From positions 1 through 64,000 of the forward strand of contig PSQN01000003.1 in NCBI GenBank assembly GCA_002989075.1: a stretch of DNA of 64,000 bases, read 5' to 3'. Numbering within the stretch: the first letter of the stretch is position 1; each line of letters opens with the position of its first letter. Both the position numbers and the translations under genes were made by a program. Shown piece by piece: positions 1-11,465 of the stretch. The DNA comes from Arthonia radiata. Its lineage: Eukaryota > Ascomycota > Arthoniomycetes > Arthoniales > Arthoniaceae. The notes under the pieces are model-generated. The model worked only from the letters and a program-made list of their open reading frames with translations. It ran no database searches and was not told the DNA's origin.

Positions 1-96
1 CCTAACCCTAACCCTAACCCTAACCCTAACCCTAACCCTAACCCTAACCCTAACCCTAACCCTAACCCTAACCCTAACCCTAACCCTAACCCTAAC
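1..96. repeat. Telomere repeat tract (CCCTAA)n
   Basis: The window opens with about 16 uninterrupted copies of CCCTAA, the C-rich strand of the TTAGGG repeat used by most filamentous ascomycetes. The tract begins at base 1 and ends abruptly at about base 96, where the sequence becomes AT-rich. The orientation (C-rich strand reading 5'->3' into the chromosome) fits a left chromosome end. Confidence 0.98.
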
Positions 97-2650
97 AAAG
101 CTATTAACTTAAAGTAATTAGTATATATATTTCTAAGAATTATTTTAGCTAGCTACAGTTAACTATCGTAAATTATCTCTAATAGAGATTAAAAATATAT
201 TTAAAATTTTAAATATTCCTAATATAACAACTAGAAACTAAATAGAAAATATTAACTTTATTTCATTTATAAATAGACAGACAAACTAAAAAAATAAACT
301 CTAGAATAATATCTCTAAGTATATATTAGCTACTAGTAAAATAACTAGATTTAATTACTATTAGTTATAGCAACTGTATATAATAATATAAAGAACAATA
401 TAACTAAAATAACTCTATTTTACGCTTTATATAGCTACTATTATTTTTAAAGTAAATAACTTTAAAATATAACAAATAATAAAATCTTTATATTAGTAGT
501 TAAAGTTTAACAGCAAGTTTATTAATAAATATACTAAAAGATAGTATAATAACTTAAAAACTATTCTATATATAAGTATAAAAGAGAAGAAAAGAGCTTA
601 CTTACTTGTAAGAAATTTAAAAACTGTTAAACTAAGCAAAAAACTTAACTATATAAAGACAAAACTATTTAAAATCTTATAGTAACTAGAGTTTATAACG
701 TTTAAACTTAAACTTTTAAAAACTATAAAAATATATTCTATATTCTATATAGCGCTATTAAAGCTAGTATACACATAAAAGATAAAATAATCTAACTTAG
801 AGATTCTAAACAAAAACTAAGAATCTAAATATAAGGTTGAAATAGTTTACGCTTACAAACAATATTAAGATAAATAATAGTATCTTATTAAATAGAAGAA
901 ATATTTTAAGTATAAAAACTAATAGAAATTAGAATAAAATCTAATAAACTATAAAAAGAAAGTTAAATAATACTAAAATTAAACTAAATTAAAGAAGTAT
1001 CTTTAATCTTTAAATAAGCTAATATAATTGAATAATATAAAATATTAACTGATATTTATATTACTAATATTCTAATTTACTATCTAGTATATACTCTATA
1101 TATATAAACTCTCTATAAATAAACTATTTTACTAAGAGATAGGTCTACTATTTAACTTTAAATATAAATTCTTATAAAAATTTATATTTAACTTACTTAG
1201 TATATTTACTATATTACTACTAAATATAGCTGCTAGCTATTCTTTTTTAAATAATATATTATTTTATTTTACTTTATTTTATATCTAAATATATAATCTT
1301 TTAAGCTTCTTTTTTAAATTAATAACTACCGTCTTAATAGCTTTACGCTACTATTTTGCTATATAAATAACTTTCTTTTCTTTTATTTAACGCTTATACT
1401 ACTTTTAAAGAGCGTTGAATACTTGTAAGTACTAAGAATAGATACTTTAAGCTAAAAATAAGTTAAAACTAATAAATAACAATAAAATAAAGACCAACTA
1501 TTTTCTAACAATAAACATACATTATAGAACTTCTTATTGTAAATATATATAAAATAAAATATCTTTTTAGGCTTTAAATCTTACTTTTTGCTTAAATAAA
1601 AGTAATAGAAATACAAAGATATCTCTTAACTATAGACTTTAGTAAGAATAGTATTAATTTTAAGCGCTTTATTAGTACTAAAAGCCTTCTTTACTTTATA
1701 TATAATAACTTATAAAACTAAATCTATTACTAAGTAACAACAAGATTTTAATATCTCTAGAACTATTAAGAATAACTAGTCTTAAAGAAAAATTTTTATA
1801 TTATAGTCTTACTATATCGAGCTAATATAAGACTAAGTATAACTAGCCTTATTAAAGCATTATATAGAATACTCAATAACTTTAATATAGCGATATTAGT
1901 AACATTACTATATTGTAATAGAATTTTAATAACGTAACAGAAAGATTATTAAAACCGTTAAATATAGAGAAACTTACTTATATACTATAAACTATATAGC
2001 TAAATTAATAGTTAATCTTTAAAAGACTTTAGTTTATTAACTTAATATCTAAATATAGGTTTTTTAACTATATTTAAATAATATACTTTATCTTCTATTT
2101 ACTTAGTGCTTCTCTTATTCTTTATAATTTATCTTACCTCTTCTATCTTTTAGTCTCTAGTATATAAGATACCTACTACTAAGGTTAATAAGTATATAAG
2201 GGAAGTAAGCCTTAGTTTAGTTCTTCTAGTAATTAACGTTACAAGTAACCTTAAACTTAGATTAGTTTAAAGATATTTAGTATATAAAGATATTTATTTA
2301 TATTCTTTTTTTATTTTTTTATTATTTATCTATAATTTAGTAAATATATTATACTTTACTCTATTTACTACTAGCTCTATACTAATTAAGAAATAATTAG
2401 AAGATAATAAGAGACTTACTTTTAGATAATATAATTTCTACTAGTTAAGTCTAAGTTTCTAAGTAAGATAGAAGCTATAGACAATAGATAATTATATAGA
2501 TATCTAAGTTCTTAGATAATAGGTTTAGTTTATACTACTATAATACTTTTAGAAAAGTAAAAGAAATAAGCTTTAAAGTAAGTACTTATAGAGTTATAAG
2601 GTTAGTAGATAAAGGCGAGTTAATAAAGAGTTAGAAGGTTAATTCATTTT
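97..2650. repeat. AT-rich, RIP-like subtelomeric block
   Basis: About 2.5 kb consisting almost entirely of A and T, rich in TA, with very few CpG or CpA dinucleotides and stop codons in every frame on both strands. This composition is what repeat-induced point mutation (C to T, mainly at CpA) leaves behind in Pezizomycotina. No open frame longer than a few dozen codons survives, so the original repeat or gene family cannot be named. Composition changes sharply at about 2,640-2,700, which marks the border between subtelomeric repeat and gene space. Confidence 0.85.
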
Positions 2651-3417
2651 ATATTTTATGCTAGTACTTGATTAAGACTAGCTTTAGGTCCCAAAGTGAC
2701 TAGCTTAGCTTTCCCCGAATCCTACCGAGATCCTACCAAAGCCAGCCAACCTGTACACTCCATTCATTTGACACCGTCGCCCTCCGTGCGCACATTGATT
2801 GTCGAGCTTGGATCGCCCAGTGTCACAATTACCCAAAGGCGTATGGCAAGGTGATTGAAAAGCGGCCGAGCGTAACGCGGTTGAGCGTAAACTTCCCGGA
2901 GCATAGTACGAAACACTTCCGCGACTTGCATCAGGTTTACGGGCAGCGTGACACCTAATGCGAAACGCACAGCACTTTATGTCGGGGCTATAAAGGAGCG
3001 CCGTGACATATCACCCATTCAAAACTTTTGCTTCAGGCCACGTTGCACCTTCAGACGGGCAAGACCGGCCCCAACGCAATGGAGGCAGGATCGCGGCGAA
3101 CCGACCGTTAGCGTTATTGAAGGAGCAACGTATGCTATATTATGCCTTGGGAACATGTAGAAGCTGTTCGTGACCATACGGAGCTCGCGTGTCATCTTCG
3201 CGGCGTGTACGGCCCCTCCACGTACAACACAGTTTCATCATGCCCTAGAAGCAGACTCTCCTTTACACTCTTTGTGAAGCATCATTCCATTCCATACATT
3301 CATTCAGTGATCTTGTGCAGCAGGTCTGCCACTCCAAGTTCTCACTATAGTCTCTCGTTTCAGCCACTCACTCGTTCATCTTTCCCTGGTTTCATTTCTT
3401 TGCAACCAAACAAGACC
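2651..3417. other. No gene recognised
   Basis: GC-balanced sequence with only short overlapping open frames on both strands (for example 2764-2970 minus and 2948-3160 plus), none with recognisable domains. It probably holds the 5' flank of the secreted-protein gene that starts at 3418; pyrimidine-rich stretches occur around 3250-3400, as in many fungal promoters. Confidence 0.5.
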
Positions 3418-4313
3418 ATGTTCAACTCACCAAATGTAAGTACCACATCGCTGCCCGTCGTCTGAGAAAGGTTGCGTAAGACGCTTGCTGACCATCTGGT
3501 AACTATAGATACAGTCTTTTGGCGCCTCGAACCTATGCATTTGCAGCCTTGCCATCGCTCAACTGGTGTCGGCCTTTCCCTCGGAGCACCGCGCCATACA
3601 CGACCACGCCGCCGCTAAGCGTCAAGCGTCGGCCGTCAATTCTGCAGCTTGGACGTCCCCGACTTGCGTTACCGCTGCCACTCAATTCCCAGCCCCAAGT
3701 GCGTGGGCGTCTGCCAAAGAGCTGATGGACATCTGGATCCCCATCTACAAGGATCCATACGGGGGATACTGACGACGAAATCGACATCTTGGTCGGCTCG
3801 CAAGACGACCCACTGAAGTCCGGTGCGATCTTCGAAGGCGCGAAGTCTGCAGGGATGGATCCGTGAGTAGTGACCCAGCAGTGTTCTAGCGCCTGCTAGA
3901 CGAACACAGCTAACCCGTATTGTAGCCGATTCGTTGTGGCGCTCATTGGCATCGAGTCTTGGGGTCAAACGACCATTGGTGGTGGTCTGATGCAAGACGG
4001 AAGCACAGCCTGTGCATCTCACGCGGCTTGCACCGCCGATAAGATCAACACCATGATTGCAGGTGGGATGAAGATCGCCGGTCCATGTTTCACGGGGAAC
4101 AACAACAACTATGGCGAGGCCGCCCGCTGCTTCAATACTGGCCACGTTCCTCAAACGAGCGATCTTTCAGTAATTACAGACAGTACGGGCATCTACGCGG
4201 GGACAGGGCCACACGGGAGGCAGGCGTATGTGAGTAGGATGGCCAACTTCCTACTTGGCAAGAGCCCGAACACTCAACCGACAACTCTGTGCGGTATACC
4301 CATTGGATCTTGA
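3418..4313 (+). CDS. Secreted lysozyme-like protein, probable frameshift
   Basis: Three exons: 3418-3435, 3509-3862 and 3926-4313. Introns are GTAAGT...CTATAG and GTGAGT...TTGTAG and both keep phase. The N-terminus has a hydrophobic stretch ending near SAFP, then an AAAKR dibasic site, as in a Kex2-processed secreted protein. The C-terminal half reads VALIGIESWGQ, GGGLMQ, then a cysteine-rich stretch and a conserved AARCFNTG; this resembles fungal secreted lysozyme/SLT-like glycosidases in which the Glu of IES would be catalytic (family knowledge, not proven here). Oddity: exon 2 runs into TGA at 3770-3772, while the frame that joins exon 3 (G-D-T-D-D-E-I-D) begins one base off inside a run of five G at 3761-3765. 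This is either a real one-base insertion or a homopolymer sequencing error. Confidence 0.55.
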
Positions 4314-5142
4314 GTCTTGAGCCGTGCAACGCATGGGGCGATCGTCAACTCGGAAGGAAGTACGCCTCCTAGCCCCAGATATTCAGGCCTCATTGACTCA
4401 CGGTAGACTCTCAGAGGACTGCGCAATCAGACTTGCGAGGACCGCTGTCTTTAGCCTATCTTCACTTCAGTCTCTCTTTCGTGACCGATGTTAATCACAG
4501 CCACCGCAATCTGAAACCTACCAAGTACACTGTACTCCATTTCCTCAGGTTCTTGTGCAACATTGAACGGGAAGTACGGGAGATCAGGTGCTAGTCGCAA
4601 GTAACGTGCATTTCCAATGTCGTATCCGCTGTCGCAGTTAGCACCCTCTTGGGCGAATGCACTTGAGCAGCGATCAAAGCCACGCCGATGTCTGTAGAAC
4701 TCTTTATGTATGTGCATTCCTCCTAGAGTTCAATAAGGCGGTATTTCGCTAATAATATGGAGACCTGTCTCTCGATACAAGGCTACTTTTGTCACGCTCC
4801 ACCTCTCATACAAGCACATCGCTAAAGATCCTGACATCTGCACGCGGGAAGTCTGCATTCATCCGAAGACCATGCAGTAACCTCACACGTCACCCACAAC
4901 ATAGCGTCTGTAAATCCCCGCTGTCGATCCGGGGACCACCTCCATTGGACTGCATGTTCCCTGCAGCGCATCTCGCATTCTGGAAGCCGGACATTACTCC
5001 CGCCATAAGCCAGACGGCTCACGTCTGGGTACCTGGTAAATTCGCGCTGAAGTCAGCACATTTATATGTGTAGGTGCTGCTGCACACAGGCGGTCTCACA
5101 TTAAGGTCTCTCAGTCAACGCTTGACCACTACCAGCTCCAAG
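4314..5142. other. Intergenic; one weak minus-strand ORF
   Basis: Contains an 88-codon minus-strand ORF at 4451-4717 that begins with ATG and includes a plausible cysteine-bearing stretch (FDRCSSAF, GANCDSGYD). I recognise no family and see no signal peptide, so I do not call it a gene. The last part is the 5' flank of the secreted gene starting at 5143. Confidence 0.4.
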
Positions 5143-5797
5143 ATGCATCTCCTCCAGAACCTGATCTTGATACTTTTGTACGTGCTTGCTACGCCGCTCT
5201 CTGCTCGACCCCAGTTCTCATCGTGTGTCGCACCTTACACAGAGCGTGTTGGGGATGGCGATCCTCATCAGGACAAATACCACCAGCAAGTGACTGTAAG
5301 TCCAATCCATGCCTTGAGTCATGCAGATGGCAAGTTAAAGTGCTTCTTGGACCATGTGCTAAAATACGCAGGACTCCATTACCTGTGGAAACGGTCTCTG
5401 CAGCATGAGCGACACAGAAACACACACGGTCAGCATAGGATTCACCATCGGCAACGGCGCAGGCGGCAGCGTGAAGAGCCCAGCCCAGTGGATAGACGCA
5501 GGCTTCGAGGTTCAAGAGAGCTGGTCACAGTCTCAGATCGCCGGGTGCAATGGCGCGGCTGGCGACACCGTCTGCCTCTGGCACCGGACCGATCATACTG
5601 CGTATACCGTACAGAACTTCAACCCGCCCTCTGGGCTGCTACCGTGTGGCGAGCTCAACCCCCCGCCGTATGTCATTCGCAGCCCGAACAAAGCGGATTA
5701 CAACAACGCGTTCTACTGCGTCCGAAACAATTGCCGGAACAAAGGGGATGCATACTGGGAAGATGGCGAGGCCGGTGGACCCTCCAGCAGTGACTGA
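5143..5797 (+). CDS. Secreted cysteine-rich protein, effector-like
   Basis: Two exons, 5143-5295 and 5372-5797, separated by a phase-0 intron (GTAAGT...ATACGCAG); 192 aa. The first about 22 residues (MHLLQNLILILLYVLA...) form a clear signal peptide. The mature part has SITCGNGLCS, IGNGAGGSV, a central GCNGAAGDTVCLWHR and a C-terminal FYCVRNNCRNKGDAYW, giving evenly spaced cysteines that suggest disulfide bonding. There is no transmembrane segment or GPI signal. The layout matches a widespread group of small secreted fungal proteins of unknown function that are often listed as candidate effectors; function is inference only. Confidence 0.75.
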
Positions 5798-7208
5798 TTT
5801 GACATGAACGACTGCCACTTTTCGAAGAAGAGCCACCCGTGGCTTGGAGAGTTCGGTATCACTTTTCACTTATCAACAGCTTCGTTGGGCACTGAATGAG
5901 TGTCAAATATCACAGCCTGAATATGCTGGGATGGGAATACCGAATGCAGCTTGGCATGACTAAGGTTTTCTACGGCCTATTACATTCTTAATGGTGACGC
6001 TGTGCACCGGTCTCCTCTTTCGAAACCGCTAATATCATCTCTGACGACTGCTCTGATAGTCTTGAATGTCTCATCCTGTTCTTCTTTACGCGACGCCTTC
6101 TTGCTCTTCATGCTCTTGGTCCCAGCGACAATGCCAGCCTCTGCCCTGCTTCTCAGCGTGCCTGCCGTGACCTTTGCCGCTCCGAGCTGGTCCTTCTGTA
6201 TATCGAAAGCTGCTGGGGACAATCGGCGGCAAGAGGAACGGAAATCGAAGGGGGGTTCCACGGCGGAAGTCGAAGGTGGTCAAGATACCTGGTATCGTAG
6301 CGCTGATGGTTAATATCCAGCTACTGGATAGTGAGCCTGGTACTGCGCAGGCCAGTAGAGGCTCGGATGAAAGCTGCGAGGCCTTCGTGCAATGAACAGT
6401 CAAGTGGAATGATCGAAATCTATGGCAGTGAATTGGCCAGGATGAAGCGGCCATCCCAGCATTCGGCATTGATATAGACGCACAAAGACTGAGAAGACCT
6501 TCCTTACCAATACTCGTAGTTGACGAGGTCGCTCTGGAAAAACGGATAGGAGCAAAGAAAACATCTCGCCTAAGTCACTCAGACCGAGGCTATACGCTCC
6601 TACCCCAAACAGCAGCTATTGCCTCTTTGGTCGAAGTAGCATCCAATGGCCCAGCTTTTGGCCAAAGGGGCTTAGCGCACACACTCAGCTCGCGCCAGCC
6701 CGGCATCTGAGTGACTGCGATTGCATGTAGAAGACAGCCTTTTGCAGCCCACGTATGACCATGAATGATACCTCGGCCTCATTACACATGTATTGCAACG
6801 TTTGACAAGGACTTCAGCCTTGAAAGATTCATATCCCGGTCCTGCATCAAGCCTCTGCAGTCGCACTTTGCACCTATGTTGAAGAGAGGCTGTACTGTTC
6901 TCTCCTCTGTGCTATGCATTCTCTTCCTTACAGGTTGCACCGTTCGGTCCCTGTATCAATTTGCGCCCTAGCGAGGATCAAAAGCTCAACTCGGCACCGG
7001 ACTTTGCTCAAGGACGACCTCTGCGTACCAATCTGTACCTCGCCTCGACGCCAGGCTGGTCCACCACTAGAGACTGGCCTCAGTCCTGTCGCGAGCCCGC
7101 CAGCGTATACAGAGTGCCCTATGGCAGACTTCGCGATGCGGCACCCATGAAGCGGTGTAGTCATTTGAAGAATAGCAACACCGAAGCCGCATACTGGCCG
7201 AGCAGCAT
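5798..7208. other. 1.4 kb with no convincing gene
   Basis: Only short conflicting open frames on both strands (for example 6002-6313 plus, 6086-6469 minus, 6928-7164 minus). None shows a domain, coherent splice structure or signal peptide. It probably holds the 3' flanks of the converging genes ending at 5797 and 7209. Confidence 0.5.
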
Positions 7209-8317
7209 CTATGCAATGGAACTGCTACTCTGAAGAAACACAACAAGAACCGCCGCGTACCTACGAACGTCGTCAGTCAGCGTCGATGAAGGGAAGCCGC
7301 GTACGTACGCAGCGGTCCCAGCAAGAACCTCAAACGGCCTCTGTACTGTTGCGCAAGCCAAGATTGAAGCGAACAAGACAATGAAGCCAGATACCACAGC
7401 TAGGGACTTGACACGGTCGGATACAAAGCTCAGCCACCACATAGGGCCCAGCAGCGACATCAAGCCGAGGACTACAATCACCGATGTTATTGCAAAGTTG
7501 ACTCTGTCCTCGCTTCGGTACGTTGTCGTCCCAGATTGCATTCGGCCCGTCTTTGGCTTGACTGGAAAGAGTCTACCACAAACTGCGTCAGTCAGACTCT
7601 CACGTTACGAAGTGAGTCGCGGCCTTCCGGTGCTGTCCGCATTTGATCAAATGTAAGCGACTCTTGTGAGTCTCAATGCTCACCTCGCAATGGTCCGCGC
7701 ATCCAAATATTCGACCAGCATGCGCAGGACCGACTTGCGCCTTTCCACGAGTGGGATTACGTCTGTGCCTTGGTATGCAAATCGTGTCTCCGGGTCATGG
7801 ATAGCTTTGTCGTGATTCCAGAACCAGTTGTCAACGTTTCTTACATGATCTCTGCCTGCCGATCTACGAGCGCGCAGTTCTGAGTACGACAACACGAACT
7901 CATCTACTTGACCATCAGCCCAAGAACTTGGACGCTCGCTAACGTCATACTGTAATCTTTCAGCAGCGGTCTGAGCTGTCTCAGAATCTGCCGCCGTCGA
8001 GGACTTGGGTCTAGCTCGTCTAGGACACTGTCGCTCCGTGCTGCATCCCCTTCCTGTCTCCGACAGTATGCGTTCGTCCCTTCGAGCTCATCTTCCAGGC
8101 GGACTATTTCGTCTTGCCAGTCCAAGTGAACCCATGCGTTCAACTTGTTGAAGCGTCTAATGAGAGCAAAGTTTCTAGACGACGCAATCCAGTCTGTGAA
8201 GCCTGGGTAGCCTTCATACTGCCACGGACGACATTCAAAACTGCTCCGCTCTTCGTCGGCTGGCTTTTTCTTCTCATCGTCTGATCCTGATTTTGAACTG
8301 CTCTCATCTGCCATCAC
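7209..8317 (-). CDS. DUF6594 membrane protein
   Basis: Four exons on the minus strand: 7951-8317, 7684-7906, 7309-7572 and 7209-7260, with introns of 44, 111 and 48 nt; all junctions keep phase and give 301 aa. The N-terminus is acidic and low in complexity (DESSSKSGSDDEKKK), followed by the family hallmark GYPGFTDWIASSRNFALIRR, then a coiled-coil-like EIVRLEDELEGT. The C-terminal third has two hydrophobic spans (FAITSVIVVLGLMSLLGP and VVSGFIVLFASILACA), then RPFEVLAGTAAY. This is the standard layout of fungal DUF6594 proteins: cytosolic coiled coil and C-terminal membrane anchors. Function is unknown. The last intron (7261-7308) is 48 nt, in frame and free of stops, so retention would add 16 residues. 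Confidence 0.85.
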
Positions 8318-9212
8318 ATCTGCGGCTGTTAGCTGTCGTACGATCTCTTGCCAACTTCACCCTGGCATGGCGAGGAGTCGATTCATATCTATGCCAATGG
8401 ATTAAGAAAACAAGTCTTTGGGCATTGACAGCTCACGCGTATCACCCTCAGGCAGCGAGTGGGGCAGTGCATGCACTCCACAGCCTTGTAGGCAAACAAC
8501 ACCCCGCAAATCCACAAGTATACATAAGCATAGTCCTTTATTTGAATTTTGCTTCCCCAGTCCATAACAGCTGACACCGAGCAAACTTCGTCAGAAGCCA
8601 TTTGCAGGACTGCTAGGCGAGCCCACCATCAAATGCCACGCGACTCTACTTCCGACGGGCGCGAAGATCGAGGCCCATGGAGGCCGGCAGATCCTCCTCC
8701 CAAACCGCCAACAGCGTCCTCATACAAGTCGCCCAAAGGGTCAGGGACGGGCACGACGCAGGATGCAAAGCCAGCGTCTGGCTCAAGCAATGGCGGCAGT
8801 CATTGGAAGTAGACTACCCACAGGCCAGTGGCAGAGGGCAGGCCTCACACGTTCGTTCATTTGCTTTATACAGCATTTTCGTTTGACGAGCTAGCACCCA
8901 CATCGTCAGGCACTTGTGTCTTGAGAAATCCTCCGATCGTTATTCTGTTCGACATATTCACGTCCTCGAAGTATCAAGCAAGAGGCGCGATCTTCACCTC
9001 TCGCCTCATGCAGCACTTAGCACCAAGAGAAAGAAAGATGGCGCGTCCAGCGCGTCCATACAAACGACGCATCAAACAAGCGCAATCACAACTCTGGAGG
9101 TACCGAGTCTTGGACCAAATCCTGTTCCCAACTCTGCAAGCCGCAATCAAGCTTTGCAACATCTGCAACCCCCAGCATCCGCGTTTCAACAACCACAACC
9201 CCAACCCTCACA
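8318..9212. other. Divergent intergenic region
   Basis: Lies between the start of the DUF6594 gene (minus) and the start of the Ser/Arg-rich gene (plus), so it holds both promoters. Plus-strand open frames at 8549-8812, 8828-9298 and 8914-9372 overlap each other in different frames and lack domains; upstream exons of the plus-strand gene cannot be excluded. Confidence 0.4.
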
Positions 9213-10517
9213 ATGGGCAGCAGACGACGCTCCCACGACGACCCCAGCCGGTACATGCCAGGTCGCTACGTCCCCATCCACCGCGAGCCATCTCCTGAAC
9301 GCTCGCCTTCGCCCGACCACCACAACGGCTCAGGAGACGAGCGTCCTTCACGCCCAGCACCACGACTTCTAGCATCTCATGCCCACGGGGAACCACCGTC
9401 TCGACTAACGCCTAGACCACCGGCTTCGCGATACGACCGCGACCGCGAGACTCCGCACATTGCCATCTTCGACCCGCATGGTAACCCGGAGGGCCGCGCT
9501 CGGTCATCCGCCTATCGCTCTTCAGCACAACATGATGCTGGCGAGCATAACCCGTATCCCTTACCGCATGAGTCTTCTTCGTCTTCAGACCGACGGAGAG
9601 AGCCATCCCGTCCTCGTCCAGCGTCACGTCACCGCGATCCGTCAGCGCATCGTGAAAGCACTCACGGTCATCGCGAGAGCGTTCGTGGAGATCATGAAAG
9701 CACTCGCGGCCGATCTTCATCTCGGCCTGTAGGCTCATTATCACACCGTCGCCGACGCTCAAGTCTCAGCTCAGGGCTGGCGGCAGGTTGGAACGCTTTT
9801 GTGGGCAACTGTGAGCCTCGGCTGTCCTTCTCGACGAGAGCTGGTGACGTGGAATATTCGCCGCGTCCGCGACGTGTTGAAGGCTCTAGAACAGAAGGCG
9901 GAGGTGGATGGAGGATGAGGTCGAGTCGGCGTTCGGAGGAGTCTTCTCAGCAACCTGAGGAGCATAACATGTCTGGCGGTCGTGGAGGACCTTCGTCGAC
10001 TGAACCAGCTTCCCCGTCAAGCCCTCGTGCAGCGCGTGGTGGCGGTCCTTCGTCGACTGAGCCAGCTTTGCCGTCAAGCCATCCTACAGCGCGCCGTGGT
10101 GAAGGTGGGTGGTCGAGTTCGCGGCGTCCGGGGCAGGGCGAGTTTCCCCCAGTTTCTGGGCAAGGTCGTCAAGAGCGTGCATCATCTCCTTCTCGGCCGT
10201 CTCCACGTCACCGCAGCGCCTCTCGAACGCCACCCCGAAGTGAGCGCCGCAATGTAAGTACAGCGTCACTCAGTAGCCGCTCTCGACGCTCTGAATTGTC
10301 TGGCATGACATCGGCCCGAGACGGTGGACATTCCTCGTCATCTCGTTGGACTGGACGGCGGCGACGAGCAAGCAGCGCTGGCCAAAAGCAGCCTACATCG
10401 GGTATGACCTCCAGTCGTGAAGGTGGCTTGCTTTCATCTTCGCGGTGGACTGGTAGGCGGCGATCGGGCCCGTCTGCTCGGGACGAGTCCGGCGAGGGGC
10501 GCTCCGACCGACGTTGA
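9213..10517 (+). CDS. Ser/Arg/Pro-rich low-complexity protein, copy 1
   Basis: One uninterrupted 434-codon frame with ATG in good context (CACAATGG). The protein is dominated by S, R, P, H and G, without a signal peptide or membrane segment, and is probably disordered and very basic; RS-rich tracts occur throughout. A short aromatic patch (LAAGWNAFVGNCEPRL) around residues 190-205 is the only more complex stretch. Near the C-terminus are two copies of SGMTS[AS]R[DE]GG...SSSRWTGRRR, a motif that recurs in the next gene downstream, so the two genes are paralogous at least in part. RS-like composition could suggest RNA or chromatin association, but that is speculation; I recognise no family. Confidence 0.65.
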   Translation: MGSRRRSHDDPSRYMPGRYVPIHREPSPERSPSPDHHNGSGDERPSRPAPRLLASHAHGEPPSRLTPRPPASRYDRDRETPHIAIFDPHGNPEGRARSSAYRSSAQHDAGEHNPYPLPHESSSSSDRRREPSRPRPASRHRDPSAHRESTHGHRESVRGDHESTRGRSSSRPVGSLSHRRRRSSLSSGLAAGWNAFVGNCEPRLSFSTRAGDVEYSPRPRRVEGSRTEGGGGWRMRSSRRSEESSQQPEEHNMSGGRGGPSSTEPASPSSPRAARGGGPSSTEPALPSSHPTARRGEGGWSSSRRPGQGEFPPVSGQGRQERASSPSRPSPRHRSASRTPPRSERRNVSTASLSSRSRRSELSGMTSARDGGHSSSSRWTGRRRRASSAGQKQPTSGMTSSREGGLLSSSRWTGRRRSGPSARDESGEGRSDRR

Positions 10518-11465
10518 GGGATGAAGTACGGGCGCTTTGAAGTGCGTAGACCGTCTCATCCTGCTCGAGAATGTGTAGAATTTTGGTATGGATACTAATG
10601 GCACTGAGGGCTGATACTCAATGTACGGGTGGTCCGCAGATCTTGACAAGCTTCAAAAGCACACCCATGATGGAAGCGTAGATCAAACTGTATAGAACAT
10701 CTCTTCGCATTGGTTGAGACTTCGAGGATGAAAGATCGGAAGCCGTGTAGTAGCTAGAAAGGTTCATAGCAGTCTTCGGAACAAGCATAGATGCGCTTCA
10801 TCATCGTATGTTTCTTCAGGCTGCAGTGTCATCAGGCTGATTATCTTCGCATAGAAACAATCAAGCAGCGCTGTGCGAACTTCGTTAATTGCACCTTCTA
10901 CCTTGTGCATCAGCTCATAGGATCGATCATAATGTCCGCGAACTCGCAGCACGGGTGCTTCCAAACGCCGAATTCGCAAGTCAAACAACTCCATAAACAG
11001 CTTCATTCGCGCCTCTTATGTTCCGGACAATTTGGGGATCTGATCAACTCCAACAATCCACCAGCCTCGAAACATCACACCACGCTTTGGGTGCAGGTGT
11101 CAAGGCTCAACTCCACGATGTCTAGCTCTCAGCAGAGAAATGGGAGTAGGTCTTCAAGCACTGAAACGTCCGGCCGTCATGCCAGTAGGCCTCCATCAGC
11201 GCGCCGTTCGAGAAGCTCTCATGGAAGATCATCGCATGATGATGAAGACAAGAGGCGTCAGACTCGCCCACGAAGATCAGGCATGACTTCTGCTCGTGAT
11301 GGGTCAATCTTCTCGTTGGTCCGCTGGACTGGCTTACGAAAGCCAGGGCGTTCGTCCCAAGAGCGTGAACGATCTCCACCTCCAGAGCCTCGTCGGCCAA
11401 CGCGGTCGCGCATGACTGGTGGGCATGACGGCCCAATCTTCTCGTTGAAGCGCTGGGCGGGGCTG
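10295..11465 (+). repeat. Four copies of a GMTSxRDG...RWTG coding motif
   Basis: Copies encoded near 10,300-10,370, 10,397-10,465, 11,277-11,335 and 11,405-11,462. Each reads roughly [S/R]xMT[S/G]xx[D/E]G, then five or six residues rich in Ser/Phe, then RW[T/A]G and a basic tail. Two copies lie at the end of the first Ser/Arg-rich gene and two inside the second. The nucleotide sequences have diverged, which argues for old copies. Confidence 0.7.
10518..11117. other. Intergenic between the two Ser/Arg-rich genes
   Basis: About 600 bp. The frame of the downstream gene stays open back to 10791 with other possible starts (for example an ATG near 10932 in MSANSQHG), but composition there is unlike the Ser/Arg-rich body, so I chose the ATG at 11118. 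No other feature seen. Confidence 0.4.

Noticed and set aside
97-2650. Naming a transposon or helicase family for the AT-rich block
   Set aside because: No reading frame or terminal structure survives, so any family name would be a guess.
8828-9372. Two overlapping plus-strand frames before the first Ser/Arg-rich gene
   Set aside because: They overlap each other in different frames and neither has a domain, a good start context or a splice link to 9213.
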